Part shown: positions 43,826-53,382 of the stretch, one piece after another | How positions within the stretch are numbered: the stretch's first letter is position 1 | How the letters are laid out: each line of letters starts with the position of its first letter | Assembly (NCBI RefSeq): GCF_000307105.1 | Contig: NC_018645.1 | Coordinates: forward strand, 1,314,578 to 1,378,577 | Reading direction: 5' to 3' | DNA length: 64,000 bases | Source: Desulfobacula toluolica Tol2 | GTDB lineage: Bacteria; Desulfobacterota; Desulfobacteria; Desulfobacterales; Desulfobacteraceae | Translations under genes and position numbers: made by a program | The notes under the pieces: model-generated | The model's input: only the letters and a program-made list of their open reading frames with translations | Told to the model about the DNA's origin: nothing | Databases searched by the model: none

Positions 43826-44191
43826 GTTAGTTACTCCTTTTTTTGATTTTAATTCCATAAAATTTTTCTCCAATAAGCCCGGATGATTAATAAACCCGGG
43901 GTATGGAAAAAATTAACCTTTAATTGGAAAATTTATTTTTCATCTCCAATGGTTGGAATCCTATTAGAGCAAACCCCGTGCCAACTATGTAACTATTTGT
44001 AGTTTAAGCATTGTTCGATTTTACAGATAGTTTTAAGAATTTTGCAGTTACAAAAAAATCACACCTGGTTACAATTTTTGCACTTTTTGAAAATCATAGT
44101 GGTAAAAACAAAAGCTTGAAACAGATTCGGATGACCAGGAAAATCAGGAATTGACGCAAAAAAAATGGTTTTTCAACAAATATAATGTGTT
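43826..44191. other. 366-bp gap, no gene seen
   Basis: AT-rich sequence between the exported protein gene and the radical SAM gene. No RNA gene, repeat or convincing frame was found; the promoter of the exported protein gene should lie near its left part. Confidence 0.5.
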
Positions 44192-45481
44192 TTACAGCCG
44201 CTGAATCAGATATAAAAATGTTGGAAAACGGCTCATGGATTTGAGTTTGTAAAAATCATAGAGTACCTGCCGGGAGGGACGGCCAAACGTTAAGGGGGAC
44301 AGATAAACAGATCCTTTGGGTTTTGTCCGGTTGACGCTTTCTCTGACCAGGGACATTAATGCTGTATAATGGGACTTTGGAAGGGTTTCATCCATGACAA
44401 AATTGCAACTGATTTCTATGTTGGCGGCTGTGTTGTTTATCAATTGTATCTTTTGAAATGCCAGGCCCACCTTTTCAGAAGTGATTGGTTTGCCTAATAT
44501 ATCCAGGGTTGACTGATCATATGATTCAAGACCGATATTGATAAAGGTTTGAAAGGGCAGGCAATTGAGGGTTTCAAAAAAGGCCTGGTCTGCATTTAAA
44601 AAAGAGTCCACACTTCCAAACATGAACAGGTAATTTTTTTTCATAACCGATGTCTGGAATTCAAATGCATCATAGGCATCCTGTGCGGTTTTTAGAATAA
44701 GATCACAAGGAGAGTTTAATGCATCATGTTCTCCTAAAAACAGGGCATTGAAATTGATGAGATCTTTATCATACAATTGCCTGAGTTGTTTGATCTGGGT
44801 GTCAATATCCTGTTTGGATCGAACAGCGAATTTTTTTTTGTTTTTTATCTTGCAAAACCGGCATTTATACAGACACCCGTCGGAAATGGTCAAAGGAATA
44901 ATATTATAGTCAACATGCCGGGCATCGGGCGGCATTACCGTTACCCGTGAACCTGATATGTCAAACAATTGCTGCGCTTTTTTCTGCAAGCCTTCCGGGG
45001 TTTGCTGCTGTATGGCGTCAATCCATCGGGAAAACCGGTCCGGCATATGCGTTTCAGGTAATTGGCAAATCATTTGATGCCAGTTCTTGACGATTTCATC
45101 AATTGCCTTTTCGTTAAACGGTTTTCCGCCGAGCAGGGAATTGGTCTGATACATCAGGTTGGGCAGATAGTATTCGCCCAGAGCTTCATATACCCCTGAA
45201 TAACCGCCGCTCGAATAATACACCCAGTCATTTCCCATGGTTCGCTTGAGCCATTCCGAAGGATGAATCCAGTTTTTCTTTTTTGATTTTGCATGTCTGA
45301 TCTCATGATTGAGATTGAATTCAAAAATATAATCTTGGGTTTCAAGCCGTGAAAAAACGCCGTATTTTAAAGGGTAACTGACCTTTGTATATTCATTGTT
45401 TGCCTGACAATTTAACTCAATTGAAAAATCACCGGTTTTAAAGATTTGACTTTCATCATCTTTTGTTTTCAATCGTTCCAT
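44192..45481 (-). CDS. Radical SAM protein of unknown function
   Basis: About 429 residues from an ATG at 45481 with GGAAATC just upstream; a GTG three codons earlier is also possible. The radical SAM motif is CLYKCRFC (CxxxCxxC) near the middle, preceded by PDARHVDYNIIPLTISDG. The N-terminal 180 residues are not a domain I recognise. Later segments, FQTFINIGLESYDQSTLDILGKP and EISCNFVMDETLP, fit the TIM-barrel of B12-independent radical SAM enzymes such as elongator-like and HemN-like proteins. It is divergent from the glycosyltransferase gene with 212 bp between them. Substrate unknown. Confidence 0.85.
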   Translation of the reverse strand: MERLKTKDDESQIFKTGDFSIELNCQANNEYTKVSYPLKYGVFSRLETQDYIFEFNLNHEIRHAKSKKKNWIHPSEWLKRTMGNDWVYYSSGGYSGVYEALGEYYLPNLMYQTNSLLGGKPFNEKAIDEIVKNWHQMICQLPETHMPDRFSRWIDAIQQQTPEGLQKKAQQLFDISGSRVTVMPPDARHVDYNIIPLTISDGCLYKCRFCKIKNKKKFAVRSKQDIDTQIKQLRQLYDKDLINFNALFLGEHDALNSPCDLILKTAQDAYDAFEFQTSVMKKNYLFMFGSVDSFLNADQAFFETLNCLPFQTFINIGLESYDQSTLDILGKPITSEKVGLAFQKIQLINNTAANIEISCNFVMDETLPKSHYTALMSLVRESVNRTKPKGSVYLSPLTFGRPSRQVLYDFYKLKSMSRFPTFLYLIQRL

Positions 45482-45693
45482 GATTTCCACGCAGGGTTTT
45501 CTAAGGTTTGCATATTTTTAATACAGACTTGTTTACAACTCAAATTCAAACTTGGCAATGATTTTTTAAAAATGGTGTCTGAGGGCATCAATATTTGAAA
45601 CAACAGAGGCTGACGGGTCTTGACCTTGTTGTTTAAATTCACTATCCCTTTTAAATTTAATCTTTTTAAATTTAACCATGGGGATGCAATAGT

Positions 45694-46788
45694 ATGAAAA
45701 TTCTTTTTCTTGAACCTTTTTTCGGCGGCTCTCATAAAGATTTTGCATTGGGGTTTCAAGCTCACTCTTGTCATGAGGTGGACCTTGTAACGCTCCCGGC
45801 AAGATTTTGGAAATGGCGTATGAGAGGAGCTTCTCTTTATTTTGTTGATCAAGTCAAAGATTTTTCCTGCTATGACGCAATCATCACAACGGATATGATG
45901 GATTTGACGGATTTTATGGCTCTTGCAGGCAATAATCTTCCACCTGTCTTGATGTATTTTCATGAAAATCAATTGTCCTATCCATTGGAACCCGATCAAA
46001 AACGGGATTTTCATCTGGGCTTTACCAATATTATTTCTGCTTTTGCTGCGGATCAGGTTTTGTTTAATTCTGAATTTCATTTTAATGAGTTTATCGGTGA
46101 GGCAAGCAGGTTGATCAAACAGATGCCGGATTTGCGGCCCAAATGGATTATTGAGCAAATCAGAAAAAAAAACCGGGTGGTTTATCCGGGTTGCCGGTTT
46201 GAAAGCGGTGCAATTGATCTGCAAAACAGGGATGTTAAAAAGCCTTTAATCATCTGGAATCACAGATGGGAATATGACAAGAATCCAGAATATTTTTTTG
46301 ATGTTCTGAGTCGGTTAAAAAAGAAAAATATTGCTTTTTCCCTGGCACTGCTGGGAGAAAAACTTGATAGATTTCCAAAGGTTTTTGACCGTGCCTTGGA
46401 AAAATTTAAAGATGAACTTCTGGTTTACGGATATGTTGAATCAAAACAAGAGTACCTGTCCTGGTTAAAAAAAGGAGCGATTGTAGTCAGTTGTGCAAAC
46501 CAGGAGAATTTTGGTATTGCCGTTGTGGAGGCCGTAAGATATGGCTGTATCCCATTGCTTCCTGACAGGTTGTCTTATCCTGAAATTATGCCGCAGGATA
46601 TCCATTCCAAGGTTTTATATCAGACAAAAAAAGACCTTATGGTAAAGCTTGAACACCTGCTGTTGAATTATAATACTTATTTGCCGCTGCAGAAAAGATT
46701 GTCCGGAGAACTGGAGCAATTTTCATGGGAAATCATAGTAAAACAGTATGATAGGATTTTGGATAACTTAAAATATACCCTTGACTAA
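45694..46788 (+). CDS. tRNA-queuosine mannosyltransferase-like (QTMAN/GTDC1) glycosyltransferase
   Basis: A 364-residue GT-B enzyme. The N-terminal domain has the DUF3524 signature of animal GTDC1/QTMAN: FLEPFFGGSHKDFALG, LPARFWKWRMRGASLYF, LMYFHENQLSYPLEPDQKRDF and ADQVLFNSEFHFNEF. The C-terminal donor domain has IIWNHRWEYDKNPEYFF and QENFGIAVVEAVRYGCIPLLP. The animal enzyme adds mannose to queuosine in tRNA-Asp. A role in modifying queuosine or another tRNA base is inferred from this similarity; other acceptors are possible. Confidence 0.85.
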   Translation: MKILFLEPFFGGSHKDFALGFQAHSCHEVDLVTLPARFWKWRMRGASLYFVDQVKDFSCYDAIITTDMMDLTDFMALAGNNLPPVLMYFHENQLSYPLEPDQKRDFHLGFTNIISAFAADQVLFNSEFHFNEFIGEASRLIKQMPDLRPKWIIEQIRKKNRVVYPGCRFESGAIDLQNRDVKKPLIIWNHRWEYDKNPEYFFDVLSRLKKKNIAFSLALLGEKLDRFPKVFDRALEKFKDELLVYGYVESKQEYLSWLKKGAIVVSCANQENFGIAVVEAVRYGCIPLLPDRLSYPEIMPQDIHSKVLYQTKKDLMVKLEHLLLNYNTYLPLQKRLSGELEQFSWEIIVKQYDRILDNLKYTLD

Positions 46789-47047
46789 AAGATATTTTAC
46801 CATTACATTATAGCTTTTTTCTAGCTTTAAAGGCTGAATCTTTTGATTTTTAAAGGCTCGTTTGTTGATTTTCAAAATTAAGAGTGGGAAAATTTAAGAC
46901 TGGAAAAATTAAAAAAGGTTTATACCAGAAAACGATTCTTTTTGGAAGATATTTTTTTGAGAAAGGATCAATACTTTGGGGTTGGTTTTTTAAATAAATC
47001 AAAATTTTGATTTATATTTATATTAAATATTTTTGGATATTAATAAT

Positions 47048-48163
47048 ATGCAGCTTTCAAAACAACAAATTGATTACTGTATGGAGTGCGGGGTTTGTAC
47101 AGGCAGTTGCCCTGTTGCCATGGAGCTTGATGGATTTTCACCGCGTCAGATGATTAAACGGACATTGGGTGAGCCTGAAGGGGATATCCTACAAAGCAAG
47201 GATATCTGGGCATGTCTGTCCTGCTCAAGATGTTCGGACCGGTGTCCGGTCGAAATCGACTTTCCCGCATTTATCCGTACATACCGTAACAAAGCAAGAC
47301 AAGAAGATAATTTGCCTAAATTGAGTCACCACGGCATGTTTCATACCATTACCAGTATACAGGCCACGGGTGTGCAACAAGACAGAATAGGGTGGGCAAA
47401 AGAGGCTGGAAAGATTGCGGAAAAAGGGGATTATTTTTATTTTACCGGCTGTGTTGCTTTCTATGATATTGCTTTTCAATATTTAGATCTTCATATGATT
47501 GAATCCGCTAAAAACAATCTGATGCTCTTAAATAAAATGGGTATTGAACCTGTGATCAGCAATGATGAGTGCTGTTGCGGACATGATGCATTTTGGAGCG
47601 GTGATGACGACACCTTTTTAACCCTTGCAAAAAAGAACATTGAAACCATTGTGGCAACAGGGGCTAAAACAGTTATATTCGGCTGTCCTGAAGGATATTC
47701 CATGTTCAGGGAAGCTTATACACAACAGCTTGGTCCGTTACCCTTTGAGATTATTCATATTACGGAATTTCTGGCAAAAGAGCTGCCCAATTCAGATGTT
47801 TGCTTTAAGAACGGGAGTTCTGCAAAGGTTACTTTCCAGGACCCCTGCCGGCTGGGAAGGCGTTCCGGAATCTATGACGCACCAAGAGACCTGATTTCTC
47901 TTGTTCCCGGATCTGAGCTTGCGGAAATGGAACATAACCGTGAGAATGCCGTGTGCTGTGGAACAACCGCATGGATGGAGTGTTCAACCTGTTCAAAGGT
48001 CATGCAGATGCAACGGCTCAAAGAGGCTGAAGCGGTTGGTGCCCAGGTTATGATTACGGCATGTCCTAAATGCCAGATTCATTTGACATGTGCAAAGAAA
48101 AATACAGACCACAATATTGATATTATAGACCTTGTATCCTATCTTGTTGCAAACATTGAGTAA
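47048..48163 (+). CDS. HdrCB-like Fe-S protein with CCG domains
   Basis: About 371 residues from the ATG at 47048; a TTG five codons upstream is the alternative. The N-terminal HdrC part has two 4Fe-4S motifs (CMECGVCTGSCP, CLSCSRCSDRCP). The HdrB part has two CCG domains: the first with FTGC, DECCCGHDAF and GCPEG (the final Cys is missing), the second complete with DPCRLGRRSG, NAVCCGTTAW and ACPKC. HdrB-type proteins hold the noncubane clusters that reduce disulfides; in sulfate reducers DsrC is a plausible partner. It is first in the Hdr-formate dehydrogenase cluster. Confidence 0.88.
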   Translation: MQLSKQQIDYCMECGVCTGSCPVAMELDGFSPRQMIKRTLGEPEGDILQSKDIWACLSCSRCSDRCPVEIDFPAFIRTYRNKARQEDNLPKLSHHGMFHTITSIQATGVQQDRIGWAKEAGKIAEKGDYFYFTGCVAFYDIAFQYLDLHMIESAKNNLMLLNKMGIEPVISNDECCCGHDAFWSGDDDTFLTLAKKNIETIVATGAKTVIFGCPEGYSMFREAYTQQLGPLPFEIIHITEFLAKELPNSDVCFKNGSSAKVTFQDPCRLGRRSGIYDAPRDLISLVPGSELAEMEHNRENAVCCGTTAWMECSTCSKVMQMQRLKEAEAVGAQVMITACPKCQIHLTCAKKNTDHNIDIIDLVSYLVANIE

Positions 48164-48207
48164 AGATAAAAAATCAAGGGTTTTTATAATAAAACTGGAG
48201 TTAATCA

Positions 48208-51200
48208 ATGGGAAAAAATAATCAAATTCACGGTTCGGTCATGGTAGTGGGTTCCGGTATTGCAGGAATGCAGGCTGCCCTTGATCTGGCGGATTCAGGG
48301 TATTTTGTTCATCTGGTTGAAAAAGCCCCTTCCATCGGCGGGGTCATGGCCCAGCTGGACAAGACATTTCCTACCAATGACTGTGCCATGTGAGTCATCT
48401 CACCTAAACTGGTCGAGGTCGGCCGGCACTTAAACATTCAGCTTCACACCCTTTCCACAGTTCAAGACATTCAAGGAGAGGCGGGTGATTTTACCGTGTC
48501 CATTAAAAAGGCTCCCAGGTATGTGGATATGGACAAATGCATAGCCTGTGGAGAATGTACAAAAAAATGCCCTGGAAAAACTCCGGATGAGTTTAATGAA
48601 GGGCTGGATAAGAGAAAGGCCATTTATGTGCCTTATCCCCAGGCAGTACCGTTAAAGTATGTCATTGATCCGTCAAAATGCTTGAAAATTCTCAAGGATA
48701 AATGCGGTACTTGTGCAAAAGTATGTCCTGCCGGTGCTATCAACTATGATGACAAGGAAGAGAACCTTACGCTGAGCGTGGGATCAGTTATTATGGCTGC
48801 CGGGTTCAAGCCTTTTGATCCTTCAGGGCTTGATAATTATCAATATTCAAAATTTCCCAATGTGGTTACCAGTATTGAGTTTGAAAGAATTTTGTCTGCT
48901 GGCGGGCCAACGCATGGCCACATTGAATGTTATCCTGACAAGACAGAGCCTAAAAAGATTGCCTGGCTGCAATGTGTGGGGTCAAGAGATCAGAACAAAT
49001 GCGATAATAAATATTGTTCTTCTGTCTGCTGCATGTATGCGGTTAAAGAGGCCATGATGGCCAAGGATCACATTCACGGCGAGTTTGAGGCATCCATCTT
49101 TTTGATGGATATGAGAACCTATGGAAAAGATTTTGAAAAATATTATGAACGGGCAAAAGATGACGGGGTCAGGTTTGTCCGGTCAAGAATTCATACCATC
49201 ACAGAAGATAAAAATAACGGTCTGGTATGTACATATGTAACCGAAGACGGAAAAAATATTGAAGAAACCTTTGACATGATGGTTTTGTCCGTGGGTATGG
49301 AAACACCACACGATCTTGTTCAAACCGTTAAAGATATGGGTATTGAACTCAATGCCAATAATTTTGTCGTCACATCGGGTTTCTCACCTGTTGAAACATC
49401 CCGTAAAGGGTTTTATGTGTGCGGCGCTCTTCAGGAACCCAAAGATATTCCCCTGGCTGTAATGGAAGCCAGTGCCGCAGCTTGTGATGCAGGAACCAGT
49501 TTGTCCCCTTCAAGGGGAAGCCTGACCCGGACCAAGGAATATCCGGCAGAGGTTGATGTTATAAGCGAAGATCCTAGAGTGGGTGTGTTTGTCTGCAATT
49601 GTGGAACAAACATCGGCGGGATCGTGGATGTGCCGGCTGTTGCCGAATATGCAAGGACCCTTCCCAATGTTGCCTTTGTTGAAGAGAACATGTTCACCTG
49701 TTCCCAGGATACTCAGGACAAGATGAAAAAGGTGATTGAAGAAAATCATTTGAACCGGATCGTGGTTGCCGCGTGTACTCCAAGAACCCATGAAGCGCTT
49801 TTCCAGGAAACTTTAAAGGATTCGGGCCTGAATAAATATCTGGTTGAAATGGCCAATATCCGAAATCAGTGTTCCTGGGTTCATTCAAAAGAGCCGGAGC
49901 TTGCCACGGCCAAATCAAAAGATCTTGTACGGATTGCCGTTGCAAAAGCAACGCTGATGAGACCCTTGCCCCAGCCGTCTGTTGGTGTCGTGCAAAAGGG
50001 ATTGGTCATTGGTGGCGGTGTTGCAGGTATTACGGCAGCGCTTGGACTTGCCAGACAGGGTTTTTTCACCACTTTGGTTGAAAAAAATGATGTGCTGGGC
50101 GGCAATGCCCTTAGCCTGAATCATACCTGGAATGGTGAATCAATTACTCAAAATGTGAGAGCCCTGATCAGTGAAGTTCAGGAACATCCCATGATTGATG
50201 TGTTTACCGGGACAAGTGTGTCTGCAACTTCCGGTTTTATCGGTAATTTTTCGACCACTATTGCCACGGGTGAACAAGAACAGGTCATTGAGCATGGTGC
50301 GATTATTGTCGCCACCGGTGCAAAGGAAAGAAAACCCACAGAATACCTGTATGGTGAAGATGACAGGGTTTTGACCCACCTTGAGCTTGACAGGAAAATA
50401 GCAACGGATGATGCTTTTGTTAAGAACATGGATACGGCAGTTTTTATTCAATGTGTCGGATCAAGGGAGCCTGAACGGCCTTATTGTTCAAAGGTATGCT
50501 GTACGCATTCGGTAAAGTCCGCACTTGCATTCAAAGAGCTGAACCCGGATATGGAAGTGTATATCATTTACAGGGATATCAGAACTTACGGGCAAAGAGA
50601 AGAACTCTACAAGGAAGCCAGGGATAAAGGCGTGATTTTTATCCGGTATTCCCATGACAAAAAACCCGTGGTTAAAACACAGGATAATGAGGTTTTAGTA
50701 CGGGTTAAAGATCATGTGCTTGACCTTGACCTGGAGATCAGTACCGATCTTGTGGTACTGGCATCCGCAATTGTTCCGGAAGATAATTCAGCGTTGGCCC
50801 AGATGTTCAAGCTGTCGTTAAATGATGACAACTTTTTCATGGAAGCTCATGCAAAGCTTCGTCCGGTGGATTTTGCCACGGATGGTATTTTCCTGGCAGG
50901 TATGGCCCATTATCCAAAACCGATTGAAGAGAGTATTTCCCAGGCAAAAGCTGCTGTTTCAAGGGCAACAGTTGTTCTGTCCAAAGAAACCGTCACGGTT
51001 GACGGTGTGGTATCCCAGGTGAATGAAGCTTTGTGCCGGGGCTGTTGTGCCTGCGAAGAAGCGTGTGCTTTCGGGGCCATTACGGTTAACGAGCAGGAAA
51101 ACGGGGTGAAAATCGCCACGGTTCAGCAAGCTCTTTGCAAAGGATGTGGCGGATGTGCGGCAGCTTGCCCAACTGGTGCTGCAAGTGTTTTCCATTATGA

Positions 51201-51243
51201 TAATGAAGTGCTGGCCATGGTTGAGACAGCACTTGAACAATAG
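48208..51243 (+). CDS. hdrA: HdrA-like flavoprotein, selenoprotein (Sec62), two FAD modules
   Basis: Reads through a TGA at 48391-48393 to give 1011 residues; both flanks are in one frame and align with HdrA. First module: [25 protein letters not shown], then FPTNDCAMU with [12 protein letters not shown], where HdrA proteins have Cys or Sec. 4Fe-4S motifs follow ([21 protein letters not shown]). A second module starts at [13 protein letters not shown] with its own FAD site ([19 protein letters not shown]), and the C terminus has [12 protein letters not shown] and [12 protein letters not shown]. The FAD probably bifurcates electrons. AACTGGAG precedes the ATG. The next gene, mvhD, starts 13 bases later. 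Confidence 0.93.
48409..48426 (+). promoter_or_regulatory. Candidate SECIS hairpin of hdrA
   Basis: CTGGTC pairs with GGCCGG (two G-U pairs) around the loop GAGGTC, starting 15 bases after the UGA at 48391. Distance and size fit a bacterial SECIS element that recruits SelB. Confidence 0.6.
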
Positions 51244-51255
51244 AAAGGATTGAAG

Positions 51256-51675
51256 ATGTCAAAAGATTTTAATCCGCGGATTTTAACATTTGCCTGCAAC
51301 TGGTGTTCATATGCAGCAGCAGATCTTGCAGGTGTCAGCCGGTTTCAGTATCCGCCCAATATGAGAATTATCAGGGTTATGTGTTCAGGCGGTATCAATC
51401 CCAATTATATTTTGAAAGCATTTGAAAAGGGAGCAGACGGTGTTCTGGTTTCAGGCTGACACATTGGTGATTGTCATTACCTGGACGGTAATGTAAAGGC
51501 TCAGAAAATGTTTAAAATGACGGGTGAATTTTTAAAACTTTTGGGAATTGATTCACAAAGAGTCCGTATAGAATGGATTTCTTCTGCTGAAGGAACAAGG
51601 TTTGCAGAAGTTGCCAATGAATTTACTCAAACCATAAAAGCCTTGGGGCCTGCCAATATACAAAAGGTGGCCTGA
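51256..51675 (+). CDS. mvhD: MvhD-like electron-transfer subunit, selenoprotein (Sec68)
   Basis: A TGA at 51457-51459 is read as selenocysteine; the frame continues to a TGA at 51673-51675, giving 139 residues. The start is the ATG at 51256 behind AGAAAGGA. MvhD features are [49 protein letters not shown] and [17 protein letters not shown]. MvhD carries a 2Fe-2S cluster and passes electrons from a hydrogenase or formate dehydrogenase to HdrA. Sec replaces the usual Cys of the GCH motif. It lies directly after hdrA. Confidence 0.93.
51475..51493 (+). promoter_or_regulatory. Candidate SECIS hairpin of the first mvhD
   Basis: CATTACC and GGTAATG form a perfect 7-bp stem with loop TGGAC, 15 bases after the UGA at 51457. 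The second hairpin in the other mvhD (55388) has the same stem core and spacing. Confidence 0.75.
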
Positions 51676-51685
51676 TGGGTGATAG

Positions 51686-51800
51686 TTTATATGAAAGTCC
51701 CGGTAAAGCCGGGATTAACTTTCAACCTTTGTTGCGGGCAAATCAGGGCGACCGGATTTTTGTGGAAAATGGTCAGGTTTGCCCCGTGGCAGTTATAAAA
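51686..51800 (+). repeat. Dispersed structured repeat, copy E
   Basis: Left hairpin TTTATATGAAAGTCCCGG ... GGGATTAACTTTCAACC, where GAAAGT pairs with ACTTTC and CCCGG with CCGGG. The right part is TTTGTTGCGGGCAAAT ... CAGGTTTGCCCCGTGGCAG, where GGGCAAA pairs with TTTGCCC. It is the longest copy and separates the two HdrA-MvhD modules. Confidence 0.8.
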
Positions 51801-51821
51801 AGCGGTAACAGGAGGTAGATT

Positions 51822-53366
51822 GTGACAAAGGATATACTTGTCCTTGGCGGAGGAATTGCCGGGATTCAGTCTTCACTGGATCTGGCGGAGATGGGGTTCA
51901 AGGTCCACCTTGTGGAGAGCCTTCCTTCCATTGGCGGGAAAATGGCTCAGCTTGACAAGACGTTCCCTACCAATGACTGTGCCATCTGAATACTTTCGCC
52001 CAAGATGCTGGATGTCGGTCGACATCCCAATATAAAACTTCTGGCGTATAGTGAACTTGAGAAAATAGAGGGTGAAGCAGGAAATTTTACTGCAACTGTA
52101 AAAAGAAAAGCAAGATATGTGGACGAAAACAAATGCACGGGCTGCGGTGCCTGCGCACAAGCGTGTCCCACACCTGTTCTGGATTTGTATAATGAAGGGC
52201 ATGCACAAAGAAAAGCCATATATTCATGGTTTGCACAGGGGATTCCATCCACCCATGCTATTGACCCGGATCATTGCCGGGTATTGACAGGAAAAAAATG
52301 CGGGATCTGCCAGAAAAAATGTGAAGCAGATGCCATTGATTTTGAGCAAAAAGACGCTATTCTTGAACTTTCAGTGGGTGCAATCATTGTGTCAACAGGG
52401 TATGATGTGTTTGATCCGGCTAAAATACCTGAATATCGGTATACCCAATTGGACAATGTGATAACCGCAATGGAATTTGAAAGGTTTTTATCTGCTTCCG
52501 GCCCTACGGCAGGGCATATTTACCGTCCTTCCGACCGGAAGGTAAAAGCAACCATATCGGATCTTGAAAAAAAGGTTAAAAAATCCCAAAAAGCATTGGA
52601 CCGGTTTGAAAAGAACCATGGTATAAAAAGCGATGAATTTTATTCAGCCTATAAGGCCGGCAGTTTGAATCCGGGTGAAGATCTTGAAAAAGATCAGGAC
52701 AACTGGGCTAAAAAATATGCTGCTCATCTTGAGAATGCGATTCCCCTTGAAGATTTAAAAGAAAAAGCCAAAGGATTTACAACCGCAAAGAATATCGCCT
52801 TTATTCAATGCGTGGGATCAAGGGATTTAAGGTTTTATCCGTTTTGTTCCGGATATTGCTGCATGCATTCCATCAAAGAGGCTATTATTGCTCATGAACA
52901 TGACAATGACACCCATTCGGTTATTTTTGGAATGGATATCAGGGCAGTCGGTAAAGGTTTTGAAGAGTATAAAATTCGCGGGGGCAATAATTCCAATGTC
53001 TCCTATAAACGGTCCAGGGTAGCTGAAATTACAAAGAATGCAGATGAAAGTCCGGTTCTGATTTATGAAGATACCCAGAAACAGAAAGTGGAAAAACAGG
53101 CCTTTGATCTGGTTGTTCTGGCCACTGCCTGTGGGCCTGTAAAAGGAGCTCAGAAAATTTCAGATACATTGGGGATTGATCTTGACCGGTATGGATTTTT
53201 TAAAACCGATCCTGCAAATCCTCTGGATACATCCAAAGAAGGCATTTATGTCTGCGGGTGTGCCCACAGCCCCATGGATATCCCTGAATCCGTTGCCCAG
53301 GCAAGTTCTGCTGCTGCAAGAGCAGCTCAGACTGTGATAAAAAAAAATGATAAAAAGGCATCATAA
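51822..53366 (+). CDS. hdrA: HdrA N-terminal module, selenoprotein (Sec56), split gene
   Basis: A GTG start behind AGGAGG leads through a TGA at 51987-51989 to give 514 residues. It corresponds to the first half of the upstream Hdr[35 protein letters not shown] then [12 protein letters not shown], and 4Fe-4S motifs [12 protein letters not shown] and [13 protein letters not shown]. An insertion of about 85 charged, coiled-coil-prone residues (after [13 protein letters not shown]) is absent from the other HdrA. The second FAD module is encoded by the next gene. This is a flavin subunit for electron distribution, cytoplasmic. Confidence 0.92.
52011..52026 (+). promoter_or_regulatory. Candidate SECIS hairpin of the split hdrA
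   Basis: GATGTC and GACATC pair perfectly around GGTC, 21 bases after the UGA at 51987. The spacing is longer than at the other sites, so the true fold may use an overlapping stem. Confidence 0.4.
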
Positions 53367-53382
53367 AGAAAGGTTGCCAAAA

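Noticed and set aside
48391-48393. hdrA as a pseudogene broken by a nonsense codon
   Set aside because: The frame continues unbroken, the codon is UGA at a known Cys/Sec site, a hairpin follows, and the same pattern occurs in four other genes of the cluster.
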